Shown here piece after piece: positions 1 through 8,036 of a stretch of 64,000 bases of DNA. The notes beneath the pieces are model-generated. The model made no database searches. It was given only the letters and a program-made list of their open reading frames with translations, and was not told the DNA's origin. Location: NCBI GenBank assembly GCA_021324395.1, contig JAJPJG010000057.1, forward strand, positions 26,053 through 90,052. Direction: 5' to 3'. Both the position numbers and the translations under genes were made by a program. The stretch's first letter is position 1. The number at the start of each line of letters is the position of its first letter. This stretch comes from Spartobacteria bacterium. GTDB lineage: Bacteria > Verrucomicrobiota > Verrucomicrobiia > Chthoniobacterales > Chthoniobacteraceae.

Positions 1-717
1 ATTCTTCTCGAGAAAAGCCTGCTCGTTCTCGAAGACGGCATCATCGAGGGCAGAAAGGTATTCGGCAACATCATCAAATACATTCGCATGGGTGCCAGCT
101 CGAACTTTGGCAATATGTTCAGCGTGGTGGGCGGAAGTTACTTTCTGCCCTTCCTTCCGATGGCTCCGATTCAGGTCTTGCTCAACAACCTGCTCTACGA
201 TGCGTCTCAAGTCGGCATTCCGTCCGACCACGTCGATGAAGAATACCTTAAGACTCCGCGCAAATGGAACATCGCGAACATCCGTCGTTTTATGGTCTTC
301 ATCGGGCCGATGAGTTCCATCTTCGACTACGCAACCTTCTTTCTTATGCTCTACTTCTTTAAGTGCAAACTCTACTCGGATGCAGGCACGACGCCCCAGA
401 TGAAGACCTATTACGAGAATCTGTTTCACACGGGATGGTTTGTAGAGTCGATTCTTACCCAAACACTCATCGTCCATATTATCCGAACGAACCGGATTCC
501 ATTTCTGCAAAGCATCGCCAGCCCGTTCCTGCTGATGACCACCTTTGTCATCATGGCGACCGGCGCCGCGCTTCCATACCTTCCCTTTGGGGCTTACTTT
601 GGCTTTGTCCCATTGCCCGCCAGTTTCTGGATATGGATCGCGGGCTTCCTGCTTTGCTATGCAGCACTAACCCACTCGGTGAAGGTCTGGTTCATCCGCA
701 AATTTGGAATAGATTAA
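1..717 (+). CDS. mgtA: Magnesium-translocating P-type ATPase, C-terminal part (5' end outside window)
   Basis: The frame is open from base 1 and ends in TAA at 717, giving the last 238 residues of a P-type ATPase. The part before the first ATG reads ...LEDGIIEGRKVFGNIIKYIR, and then MGASSNFGNMFSVVGGS follows. This is the conserved hinge into the C-terminal membrane helices of MgtA/MgtB Mg2+ importers. Several hydrophobic helices follow. The catalytic DKTG and ATP-binding domains lie upstream of the window, so the ion specificity rests on family similarity only. The stop is one base before the next ATG, so the downstream PTS IIA-domain gene is almost certainly co-transcribed. The protein acts in the inner membrane. 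Confidence 0.9.
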   Translation: MLLEKSLLVLEDGIIEGRKVFGNIIKYIRMGASSNFGNMFSVVGGSYFLPFLPMAPIQVLLNNLLYDASQVGIPSDHVDEEYLKTPRKWNIANIRRFMVFIGPMSSIFDYATFFLMLYFFKCKLYSDAGTTPQMKTYYENLFHTGWFVESILTQTLIVHIIRTNRIPFLQSIASPFLLMTTFVIMATGAALPYLPFGAYFGFVPLPASFWIWIAGFLLCYAALTHSVKVWFIRKFGID

Positions 718-718
718 A

Positions 719-1519
719 ATGAAAAGCGTTCTTAATGCATTGCAAGAGGGCCGGTTGATCGAATTGCCGGACAATGACAAGAAAAGCGCGCTGGAATACC
801 TTGCCGCGCTAATCGAGGCGGTGCCGGATATCGGGGTGGAAGGTGGGATTACAGAGAGCGTGCTGGCACGGGAGCAAGCGCACAACACCGGAATCGGAAA
901 AGGCTGGGCTTGTCCGCATGCCCGCATTTCTCGCAATGGTGAAGTGGTATGCGCGGTGGGCTGGAGTCCCACTGGGATTGACTACGGCTCACCCGATAAC
1001 GAGCCGGTGCATATCCTGGTTATGTATTTCATACCGGAGACCCAAAAGAATGCCTATCTCAAGGAGATTTCCCTACTGGCCAAGGCAATTAAGACGCAGC
1101 CCGCGTTGCAAGACCTTAAGTCTCTCAGTGACCTCAACGAAGTCCGGCATAGGTTGCTCGATGCCATCACGGTGGCTTTGGAGGCGATGACCCCCGATGC
1201 GCGGGCGAGAATGATTCAGCTCGAAGTAAAGCATGCCACCGCCCAGGCGGCGGGACTTGGGTTGCCGGCCGAACTTGCCCGCTCCATTATTCCGCTCTCG
1301 GTCCTGACAATTCCCGGCTCCAAGCCGATCATCCTCTGTCAGGATCGTGATCTAGTGCATGCACTGGAATCACAAGATCAACTGGCTTCCCAGCTGGTCG
1401 AAAACGGGCGTGCTGAACACGAAGGGATTCAAGTGCTGCTCCGATCCTATTCCAATTACCAGCCTGATCGAGTCCTCTACGATTGCCTGGCTTTCAGGCC
1501 GACCAGGAACACTTCTTAG
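719..1519 (+). CDS. PTS EIIA-type (fructose/nitrogen class) domain protein with extra C-terminal region
   Basis: 266 residues. The N-terminal ~150 residues match the PTS EIIA type 2 fold, with the phosphorylatable histidine in a CPHAR motif at about H67. This resembles PtsN/FruA-type IIA modules. The remaining ~115 residues (after about residue 155) are not part of a usual IIA domain and I do not recognise them. There is no membrane segment and no EIIB or EIIC gene nearby, so a regulatory phosphoprotein role is more likely than sugar transport. The gene starts one base after the mgtA stop. That points to a link with ion homeostasis, as PtsN has for K+ in other bacteria; this link is inference. 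Confidence 0.8.
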   Translation: MKSVLNALQEGRLIELPDNDKKSALEYLAALIEAVPDIGVEGGITESVLAREQAHNTGIGKGWACPHARISRNGEVVCAVGWSPTGIDYGSPDNEPVHILVMYFIPETQKNAYLKEISLLAKAIKTQPALQDLKSLSDLNEVRHRLLDAITVALEAMTPDARARMIQLEVKHATAQAAGLGLPAELARSIIPLSVLTIPGSKPIILCQDRDLVHALESQDQLASQLVENGRAEHEGIQVLLRSYSNYQPDRVLYDCLAFRPTRNTS

Positions 1520-1531
1520 ACGCCGGGAGCA

Positions 1532-2176
1532 TCAGTCCTTTTTCAAAAGCACGTTGCTGTAGAGCAGGCCGGCGACGGCGCCGCCGAGCATCGGGCCGAC
1601 CCAGTAGACGTAGTGGAACGGCCAGAAGTTTGCGGCGAGTGCGGGGCCGAAGACGCGGGCGGGGTTCATCGCCGCGCCGGTGAGCGGTCCGCCGAACAGG
1701 ATGTCGAGCGTGACGGTGAGTCCGATGGCGAGGCCGCCGATTTTGGGTGCGCGCGGATCGACGGCGGTGCCGTAAACGACGAAGACGAGGAAGAAGGTGA
1801 GGATCGCTTCGACGACGATGCCCTGCGTCGGCGAGAGGTTCGTCAGCGCAGGCGTGCCGCCTTTCACGACGTCGTGTCCGAACAAACTGAGGCAAATGAG
1901 CGCGGCGGCGGTGGCGCCGGCGAGCTGGGCGATCCAGTAGCCGATCGCAGCACCGAACGACATTTTGCGGCCGAGCAGGACGCCGAGGGTGACGGCGGGG
2001 TTGAGTTGTCCGCCGGAGATGTGGCCTGTCGCGGAGACCATCACGGCGATGGTGAGGCCGTGGGCAAAGGCGATGGCGAGCAGGCTGCCTTGCGCGACAT
2101 TGATCGCGCCGATGCCGACAAAGATCAGCGCGAAGGTGCCGATGAATTCAGCGATGAGGGGACGAAGTTTTTCCAT
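1532..2176 (-). CDS. aqpZ: Aquaporin Z-like MIP-family channel
   Basis: 214 residues with six hydrophobic segments and the two half-helix pore motifs of the family: NPA at about residues 59-61 (SGGQLNPAVT) and NPAR at about 171-174. The arginine after the second NPA is the selectivity-filter residue typical of water channels. Length is slightly shorter than E. coli AqpZ. It is an inner-membrane channel for water, possibly small neutral solutes such as urea or CO2. It follows the MBL hydrolase and the two K+-type permeases on the same strand. That fits an osmotic-homeostasis neighbourhood, although a hairpin lies between it and the MBL gene. Confidence 0.92.
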   Translation of the reverse strand: MEKLRPLIAEFIGTFALIFVGIGAINVAQGSLLAIAFAHGLTIAVMVSATGHISGGQLNPAVTLGVLLGRKMSFGAAIGYWIAQLAGATAAALICLSLFGHDVVKGGTPALTNLSPTQGIVVEAILTFFLVFVVYGTAVDPRAPKIGGLAIGLTVTLDILFGGPLTGAAMNPARVFGPALAANFWPFHYVYWVGPMLGGAVAGLLYSNVLLKKD

Positions 2177-2213
2177 GGCGGCGGATTATGAGCCACGGCT
2201 GAGCAGTTGTGAA

Positions 2214-2234
2214 ACACGGATTTTCAATCCGTGT
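2214..2234. terminator. 9-bp perfect hairpin between MBL hydrolase and aquaporin genes
   Basis: ACACGGATT and AATCCGTGT flank a 3-nt loop. The hairpin sits just after the MBL-hydrolase stop on the minus strand. Only a weak T-run follows, so it may be an attenuator or a repeat rather than a true intrinsic terminator. Confidence 0.4.
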
Positions 2235-2245
2235 CGGTCCCTTGG

Positions 2246-2962
2246 CTAAAGTTCGATGCTCTCGCCAATCCCGAGCGCCTGCGCTCGCAGGCCGCGCGCC
2301 TCGACTTTTTGCACGAACGCATTCGGGTCGGCTTTGATGAGGTCGAAGGTGTTGTAGTGAATCGGCACTGCGAGCCGGCATTTTAAAAACTCGGCGGCCA
2401 TCGCGGCGTCGTCTGCGCCCATGGTGAAGTTGTCGCCGATGGGCAGGAACGCGACGTCGATGTTATTCATCTCGCCGATGAGTTTCATCTCGAGCGTGAG
2501 CGCGGTATCGCCGGCGTGGTAGATCGTTTTTCCATCGGCGGTGATGAGCATGCCGGCGGGGTTGCCGAGATAAATGAAGTGGCCGTCGGTGAGCGGGACC
2601 GGCTTCACCGGTTCGCCGCCGGGTGCATAGCCGGCGCTGTGAAAGGCGATGGTGAGCTTCACGCGGCCGAAGGGAAATTGAAACGCGCCGCCGAGTCCCA
2701 TCCCGTGCGTCTTCACTTTTTTCTGCGCGAGGTAATCGGCGACTTCATACGAGCTGATGATCGTGGCGTCGTTGCGCTTTGCGATTTCCACCGCGTCGCC
2801 GACATGGTCGAAATGCCCGTGCGTCACCAGCACGAAGTCGCATTCGACGTCGTCGGCTTTCACCTGCGCTTTGCCGTTTCCGGTGAGAAACGGATCGATG
2901 ATGAGCTTGTGCGAGGAGGTTTCGACGAACACGCACGAGTGGCTGAGATAGGTGAGTTTCAT
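2246..2962 (-). CDS. UPF0173-type metal-dependent hydrolase (MBL fold)
   Basis: 238 residues beginning MKLTYLSHSC. The metallo-beta-lactamase metal site THGHFDHVGD is at about residues 47-56 (H48, H50, D52, H53). A further ligand pair is present in YHAGDTALT and PIHYNTFD. This matches the YtkL/UPF0173 family of small cytosolic MBL hydrolases in length and motif order. The substrate is unknown in the family. The ATG start is directly preceded by a heptamer-repeat inverted element (2966-3043) that separates it from the upstream permease gene. Confidence 0.88.
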   Translation of the reverse strand: MKLTYLSHSCVFVETSSHKLIIDPFLTGNGKAQVKADDVECDFVLVTHGHFDHVGDAVEIAKRNDATIISSYEVADYLAQKKVKTHGMGLGGAFQFPFGRVKLTIAFHSAGYAPGGEPVKPVPLTDGHFIYLGNPAGMLITADGKTIYHAGDTALTLEMKLIGEMNNIDVAFLPIGDNFTMGADDAAMAAEFLKCRLAVPIHYNTFDLIKADPNAFVQKVEARGLRAQALGIGESIEL

Positions 2963-2965
2963 TGC

Positions 2966-3043
2966 AGATGGATGATTTCAGATTGCAGATTGTTTTCGCC
3001 GGCGCGTCTTTTCAATCCGCAATCCACAATCGAAAATCTGCAA
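2966..3043. repeat. Heptamer-based imperfect inverted repeat
   Basis: Two arms of about 30 bp built from GATT-type 7-mers (for example gattgca, gattgtg, gattgcg) lie in inverted orientation around a spacer rich in gccggcgcg. The same architecture recurs at 53342-53446, 55522-55647 and 62240-62338. The element fills the gap between the permease and MBL-hydrolase genes. Confidence 0.65.
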
Positions 3044-3047
3044 TGAC

Positions 3048-4931
3048 TCAGCCGTGAATGATGAGCTGGATGTCTTCCGGCAGGCCGGCGGCGACTTTCT
3101 CGACGACGTTGCCTTTTAAGAGCTTCGTCATCGACAAGCGGTGCGACGTGCCGAGCATCAGGTAGTCAACACCGAGCGTTGCGGCGAGATCGAGGATGGT
3201 CGTGGTGGGATCCTCGCTGACCGCGTAAACGGGGGCGACGGTGACTTCCTTTTCCTTCCCGATCTTCAACATCAGCGACATGATCGCGGCGGCTTCCGGG
3301 TCGTCCTGCCAGCGTCCACGTCCGCTGATCGCGGGGCCGCTCGGGAAATAGACGGCGACTTCCTTCACGTAGAGCACGCAGAGCATCGCCTTGCGCAACT
3401 GCGCCTCCTCGAGCGCGAACCGCAGCACCGGCGTGATGCCGCGCGCGGCTACCATGATTTTCTCGCCTTCCTTCAACTCGCGGCGAAGGCCGGCGACTGT
3501 TTCCGGGTTGACGATCTGCGCGACTTCGCGCGTGACGGTGAGCGTGGTGAGGCCCTGGCGTTTTTGCGTGTAGGCGCGCAGACCGAGTCCGCCGAGGAGC
3601 ACGCAGACGACGAAAAAGAGCGCGTCGTGTTTCGTGTGCGCGAGGGTGAATTCGACGGCGAAAAGAATGACGAACGTCATCCCGAACAACACGCGATCAT
3701 ACCACGTAAAACCGATGACGCGATTGAATGTGCACGAACCGAGATTCACCGTCACCGCGCCGACCACACCGATGGCGTAAAGCCCGGCCAGCGACTCGAA
3801 ATCCGCCGCCGCAAACAGCACGATGCTCGGCAACGCGACGGAGATGATCAGTGGGATCAGCGGCACACCGTGGCTGTTGAGTTTCTTAAACTGCCGCGGC
3901 ATCTCGCCGTCGCGCGCCATCATGAACAGCAATCCGATCATCGCGACGATCGCGGTGTTTGCCGCGCTCAGCAGCAGCAGGAAAAAGACGATACCGACGA
4001 CCCATCCGAAAAACTGCCCGAACCACGGCGCGACGGTCGCGGTGCCGAATTGCTCGGCGATGAAACGCAGCATGTCCTCGCTGCGTTTATCGAGCGCGGC
4101 GGCGATATCGTCGCGGTTAAAAAGGTGCATCGTCTGCCCGAGCACTTTCGGCAGCGACAGCATCGCCCAGCCGAGCACCGCCGTGCCGCCGACGACTTCC
4201 AGCGCGACCGGCCAAATCGCCTTTGCCGCCTCGCGTCCGACCTTCGGGTTGTCGTTCGACGAGCCGGGATCGAGCTTCATCACGCCGGTGAGATTCGCGA
4301 TGGCCTCCACGCCGCTTAGCGCGAGAATCGTCGAGACGAATTGCACCCAGAGTCTGCTCAGGCTTTCGTGACGAGGCTCGAGAAAGTGCGTCGTCAAATG
4401 CGGCACGCTGATGCCGATCAAAATCAAGACGACGATCACCGTCGGCGCGGCGAGCGCGACTGCGAGACTGCCGCTGTGCTTCGGGCCGAACCAGTTGATC
4501 CAGCCCATGAACATCAGCACGCCGACTGTCGTGATCGCGATATGATCTTTCGCAAATTTAATCCACACGATGTGCTCCGCGCCCGACGTGAGATAACTCA
4601 GCGCCGACCATCCGCTCAATGCAGCGGTGACCGTAAGATCCGCGACGAGCAACAGCGCGCCGACCACCGCGAGTAATCGTCCTTGCGAACGCGCCGCGGA
4701 ATAAACGCCGCCACCGTCGGGAAAATAGGCGCAGATCACGCCGTAGTTGATGCCGACGAGTCCGGTCAGCGCGCACACCGCGAGGATGATCGGCAGCGAG
4801 GCAAACTGCGCGGCGACGAACGCGAGCCCGAGCACATAAGCCTTGCTCGTGCCCCAGTCGCCGTAAAGCAACGCCGCGGCGCGCGCCCAGCCGACATTGC
4901 GGGGACGATGTTCGCCGAGGCTTAATTCCAT
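3048..4931 (-). CDS. APC-superfamily permease with C-terminal universal stress (USP) domain, KimA-like, copy 2
   Basis: 627 residues. About 12 transmembrane segments occupy roughly residues 20-450. The APC signature region GINYGVICAYFPDGGGVYSA is near residue 75, comparable to the FPxGGG motif of KimA/KUP-like K+ importers. The last ~140 residues form a cytosolic USP-like domain ending LGTSHRLSMTKLLKGN. It is a paralogue of the gene immediately upstream, which shares the same N-terminal RPRNVxWxRAAxxLYGDWGTSKAYV pattern. The 60-bp gap between them suggests co-transcription under the riboswitch at 6938-7082. Likely role: proton-coupled K+ (or amino acid) uptake. The substrate is inferred from architecture and riboswitch, not proven. 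Confidence 0.85.
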   Translation of the reverse strand: MELSLGEHRPRNVGWARAAALLYGDWGTSKAYVLGLAFVAAQFASLPIILAVCALTGLVGINYGVICAYFPDGGGVYSAARSQGRLLAVVGALLLVADLTVTAALSGWSALSYLTSGAEHIVWIKFAKDHIAITTVGVLMFMGWINWFGPKHSGSLAVALAAPTVIVVLILIGISVPHLTTHFLEPRHESLSRLWVQFVSTILALSGVEAIANLTGVMKLDPGSSNDNPKVGREAAKAIWPVALEVVGGTAVLGWAMLSLPKVLGQTMHLFNRDDIAAALDKRSEDMLRFIAEQFGTATVAPWFGQFFGWVVGIVFFLLLLSAANTAIVAMIGLLFMMARDGEMPRQFKKLNSHGVPLIPLIISVALPSIVLFAAADFESLAGLYAIGVVGAVTVNLGSCTFNRVIGFTWYDRVLFGMTFVILFAVEFTLAHTKHDALFFVVCVLLGGLGLRAYTQKRQGLTTLTVTREVAQIVNPETVAGLRRELKEGEKIMVAARGITPVLRFALEEAQLRKAMLCVLYVKEVAVYFPSGPAISGRGRWQDDPEAAAIMSLMLKIGKEKEVTVAPVYAVSEDPTTTILDLAATLGVDYLMLGTSHRLSMTKLLKGNVVEKVAAGLPEDIQLIIHG

Positions 4932-4991
4932 GTGCGGGACATTTTCAAAACCCGCCGGTGATACGTGAGAATCGCTCTCGCGTCAATCGCG

Positions 4992-6836
4992 CTACGCGTA
5001 AACCAGCATGTGGATGTCCTCCGGCAGGATGTCGGACACCTTGCGGATCAAATTTCCGCGCAGCATGTTCACCAGCGCGTTGCGTTGCGGCGCGCCGAGA
5101 ATCAAACGCGACGCGCCGACCGTTGCGGCGATATCGACAATCGTATCTGCCGCGGATTCGCTCACCGCGTAGCACGGCAAAACAGTATGCCCGTCGGCTT
5201 TCTCCGCCGCGTATTCGAAAATGCGATACGCTTCCTCGTCCTGCTGCCATTTGCGTTTGCGGTCATCGGCCGTGGTGATCGGCTGCTCGCGCACGAAGAG
5301 CAAGTAGAGCGGTCGATCCGTCTCGCGCGCTTCCTCGATGGCGAAGTCGAGCGTCCGCCCGATGCCGCGCACGGCAGCCAGCAGCGGCATTCCGGCCGCG
5401 ACGTGCGTGCCGAAATTGATCGTCTGTTTCGCAGTCTCCACCGCGCGCTGCACGGCGGCAGTTGCGGCTTCGGCTGCGGAGCGACGCTGTTTGTGCTCGG
5501 CCAAAAGTCCGCGGGCGATCAATCCGGTCGCGAGAATCACGAGCGAAAACATCCGCGCATTCGGCTTGTCGATGAACAGCGAAATCTCGATCGCCGCCAT
5601 CACGAGAAACGTGCAGAACATCAATCCCCGCTCGCATTTTCCGAGACGCAGATGTTTGTCCGTCGAACTCGCGCCGAGGTTGGTCGCAATCGCACCTACG
5701 ACGCCAACGGCGTAAAGATCGGCCAGCCCGGCCATGTCCTTCACCATGATCACGAGCACTGCCGGAATGATCGTCGCCGCGATCACGCTCATGTTCGGAA
5801 CACCGAATTTGTTCAGCTTTTGGAAAATCGGCGGCAGCTCGCCATCGCGCGACATCAGGAACGAGATCGCGATCAAATCGACGATTGCGGTGTTCACCGC
5901 CGAAAGAAGCAGAAAGCCAAACACGATGCTCACCGCCCACGCCGCGATGTGGCCGGCGGTCGTGCCGAGCGCGCCGCCAATAAAAATCTGCCCGATGTAA
6001 CGCAGCATGTAATCGCGCACGCCTTCAGCCGCCGGCAAACCGTGCGCCGCGATCGCATCGACGTCGTCTTTGTTCACCACGAGATTCGGCAGCGCGTGCA
6101 TTGCGAGGCCGAGCAGCGCGGTGAAGCCGCACACCTCGATCATCGTCACGATGATTGCCTTGTTCGCGGTTTTCGAGACGCACGGTTTTTCGTCCGTGCT
6201 GCCGGGATCGAGCTTCATCACGCCGGTCGAGTTCGCGATGGCTTCCACCCCGGAAAGGGCGAGCACAATGCCGACAAAGCCATTCCAGTTTTTGAAAAAT
6301 CCGCCGGTGAGCGGCTGCACCGCGTGCCATGCAGTGCCGATGTGCGGCAGGCAAAACATCCCGAGCACGAGCACGACGATCGCGGTCGGCACGGAGATCA
6401 TGAATGCGAGGCCGCCGGTGTGTTTCGGGCCGAGAAGATTCAGCGCGCCGATGACGACGATCGCCCCCGCGGCGAAAATCTCCGGGTGATTGACCCCGAG
6501 ATATTGAAACGCCGAGAGCGAGCTGATCGCCGCCGTCACGATGTAATCCGCGATAAGCAGAAACGCGCCGACGATGGAAATAATCTCCGAGCGATGCCGC
6601 ACGCTTGCGTAAACGCCGCCGCCATCGGGGTAATGTTTGCAAATTGTCATGTAATTCACGCCGACGAGCGCCGTGAGCAGGCACATCGCCGCGATGAGCC
6701 AAAACGACGAATAACCAGCGACGGCAAACGCGAGCCCGACGACATACGCCTTGCTCGTGCCCCAATCGCCATAAAGAATCGCCGCCGCGCGCGTCCAGTC
6801 GACGTTGCGCGGCCGCTTGGTTCCACTAGCTATCAT
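4992..6836 (-). CDS. APC-superfamily permease with C-terminal universal stress (USP) domain, KimA-like, copy 1
   Basis: 614 residues from the ATG at 6836. The open frame continues upstream to 6932, but that part is unlike the paralogue and overlaps riboswitch/leader sequence. About 12 membrane segments are followed by a USP-type domain ending LILGAPQRNALVNMLRGN. It contains HYPDGGGVYASV in the same place as the KimA YPQGGGAY motif. A c-di-AMP riboswitch lies about 100 bases upstream on the same strand, which is the typical control of KimA (YdaO) K+ importers. A perfect 8-bp hairpin (6854-6880) lies between aptamer and start. K+ import is the best guess; amino acid transport cannot be excluded. 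Confidence 0.86.
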   Translation of the reverse strand: MIASGTKRPRNVDWTRAAAILYGDWGTSKAYVVGLAFAVAGYSSFWLIAAMCLLTALVGVNYMTICKHYPDGGGVYASVRHRSEIISIVGAFLLIADYIVTAAISSLSAFQYLGVNHPEIFAAGAIVVIGALNLLGPKHTGGLAFMISVPTAIVVLVLGMFCLPHIGTAWHAVQPLTGGFFKNWNGFVGIVLALSGVEAIANSTGVMKLDPGSTDEKPCVSKTANKAIIVTMIEVCGFTALLGLAMHALPNLVVNKDDVDAIAAHGLPAAEGVRDYMLRYIGQIFIGGALGTTAGHIAAWAVSIVFGFLLLSAVNTAIVDLIAISFLMSRDGELPPIFQKLNKFGVPNMSVIAATIIPAVLVIMVKDMAGLADLYAVGVVGAIATNLGASSTDKHLRLGKCERGLMFCTFLVMAAIEISLFIDKPNARMFSLVILATGLIARGLLAEHKQRRSAAEAATAAVQRAVETAKQTINFGTHVAAGMPLLAAVRGIGRTLDFAIEEARETDRPLYLLFVREQPITTADDRKRKWQQDEEAYRIFEYAAEKADGHTVLPCYAVSESAADTIVDIAATVGASRLILGAPQRNALVNMLRGNLIRKVSDILPEDIHMLVYA

Positions 6837-6853
6837 TTTTTTTACAACTGCAT

Positions 6854-6880
6854 GCGCCGCAAAGCTGCGGAATGCGGCGC
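6854..6880 (-). other. Hairpin between riboswitch aptamer and permease start
   Basis: GCGCCGCA and TGCGGCGC form a perfect 8-bp stem on the minus strand, ending 17 bases before the ATG at 6836. An A-run, not a T-run, follows it. It is therefore a candidate translational expression platform rather than an intrinsic terminator. Confidence 0.5.
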
Positions 6881-6937
6881 GGGTTAACTCCGGCAAGAGG
6901 GGAGGGCAGTCGTTGGCGACTTCCCTTGCCAATTCAC

Positions 6938-7082
6938 GTTGCTGACGAGGTTAGCTGTCGGGCTCGAGCGCATGAACTGCTCGCGACGCCGCAGGCGCCG
7001 TTTGCCCCGATCCGCGGTCTTTGAAACCGTGGAAAATATGGGTCCCCCGTTGGCCGCGAAACTCGCGCGGCCATTAAGCTGA
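6938..7082 (-). promoter_or_regulatory. c-di-AMP riboswitch (ydaO/yuaA class)
   Basis: Read on the minus strand, the leader carries the class core motifs in order. First is AACGGGGGACCC (complement of about 7039-7052), then a small ACGG/CCG hairpin. Next come GGATCGGGGCAAAC and the long 3' consensus GAGCCCGACAGCTAACCTCG (complement of about 6946-6965). These align with the B. subtilis ydaO aptamer, including hairpin placement. In known cases c-di-AMP binding turns expression off, and targets are K+ importers and wall hydrolases. Here it faces two KimA-like permeases, and a divergent NlpC/P60 gene lies on the other side. Exact P1 pairing is not clear to me. Confidence 0.87.
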
Positions 7083-7205
7083 CAAAGAACTGGCGCTCGT
7101 TGTCTCCGATTCCGGCGAAAAGTCAAGCGTTCGTCCGCGCGCCGCGGGCTTCCGATATTCTCCCCGCCACAAAGCCATCCTCTCGCCCGTTGACGAACTC
7201 TTCAG

Positions 7206-7973
7206 GTGAGCTGCATCAGTTTGCGAATTTCCGCTATTTTCCTCGCGATTTGCCTCGTTTCTCCTGCCGACGGCAAAACGAAGTCAAAAAAGAAGCACGC
7301 GAAGTCGTCGCCGACGCCATCGAAAGTCGAAAGCGCATCGCTCCCGCCCGAGCCGTTGCCTTCGCCGAAGCCGTCGGCCTCACCTTCGCCATCAGCGCCC
7401 GCGTTTGCGCCGAACGCGTCGCTCGATCCGGACGATCTCGCGGACTTTTCAAAACAACCGCCGCGCGTGCAAAAGTTGATCGCGTCCGCGCTGGAACTGA
7501 CGAAGCAAAACCTGACCTACACCTACGGGTCGAACGATCCGGCAAACGGCGGGATGGATTGCTCGGGCTTTATCCACCATGTGCTGCGCAAAAACGGCTT
7601 TGAAGACGTGCCGCGCGACGCGAGCGGGCAATACGTCTGGGTGCGCAAGGCTGATAATTTCGAGGCCGTGCTAAGCCGGAAGAAGGAGAGTTTCGAGCTC
7701 GACCAGTTGCGGCCCGGCGACCTGCTATTCTGGACCGGCACTTACAGCGCGCAAAAAGATCCGCCGGTGACGCACACGATGATTTATCTCGGCACGGAAA
7801 AGCGGACCGGCAAACGCGTGATGGCCGGTTCCAGCGACGGGCGCAGTTACGACGGCAAACCGCGCTGGGGCGTGAGTGTATTCGACTTTTCGCCGGCGAC
7901 AAAGCCGGATGCGCAGCAGAATGCGCCGCGTTTCGTCGGCTACGCGAGCGTTCCCGGATTGCGCGAGGATTAG
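7206..7973 (+). CDS. Secreted NlpC/P60 peptidoglycan hydrolase
   Basis: 255 residues from a GTG start (an alternative TTG lies 15 bases on). A hydrophobic signal segment (IFLAICLVSPADG) is followed by a Lys/Ser/Pro-rich linker (about residues 23-75). Then comes a C-terminal NlpC/P60 domain with catalytic Cys in GGMDCSGF and His in PVTHTMIYLG. The family cleaves D-Glu-diamino acid bonds in peptidoglycan stem peptides. The gene diverges from the riboswitch-controlled permeases. No own riboswitch is visible in the 120 bases before its start. Confidence 0.85.
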   Translation: MSCISLRISAIFLAICLVSPADGKTKSKKKHAKSSPTPSKVESASLPPEPLPSPKPSASPSPSAPAFAPNASLDPDDLADFSKQPPRVQKLIASALELTKQNLTYTYGSNDPANGGMDCSGFIHHVLRKNGFEDVPRDASGQYVWVRKADNFEAVLSRKKESFELDQLRPGDLLFWTGTYSAQKDPPVTHTMIYLGTEKRTGKRVMAGSSDGRSYDGKPRWGVSVFDFSPATKPDAQQNAPRFVGYASVPGLRED

Positions 7974-7974
7974 C

Positions 7975-8010
7975 CGCGCGTTTTTTTCCAAAAAAAATGG
8001 GAAACGCGCG
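7975..8010 (+). terminator. Hairpin after NlpC/P60 gene
   Basis: CGCGCGTTT pairs with AAACGCGCG around a T- and A-rich loop, directly after the NlpC/P60 stop and 26 bases before argG. It may end the first transcript or act in the argG leader. There is no long T-tract after the stem. Confidence 0.45.
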
Positions 8011-8036
8011 ACGGAACGTGTATCACGTTGCGCCCT

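Noticed and set aside
4965..6887. 640-residue open frame on the plus strand opposite the APC permease
   Set aside because: Arg/His-rich shadow frame produced by high GC codon usage; the minus strand encodes a clear membrane protein with motifs.
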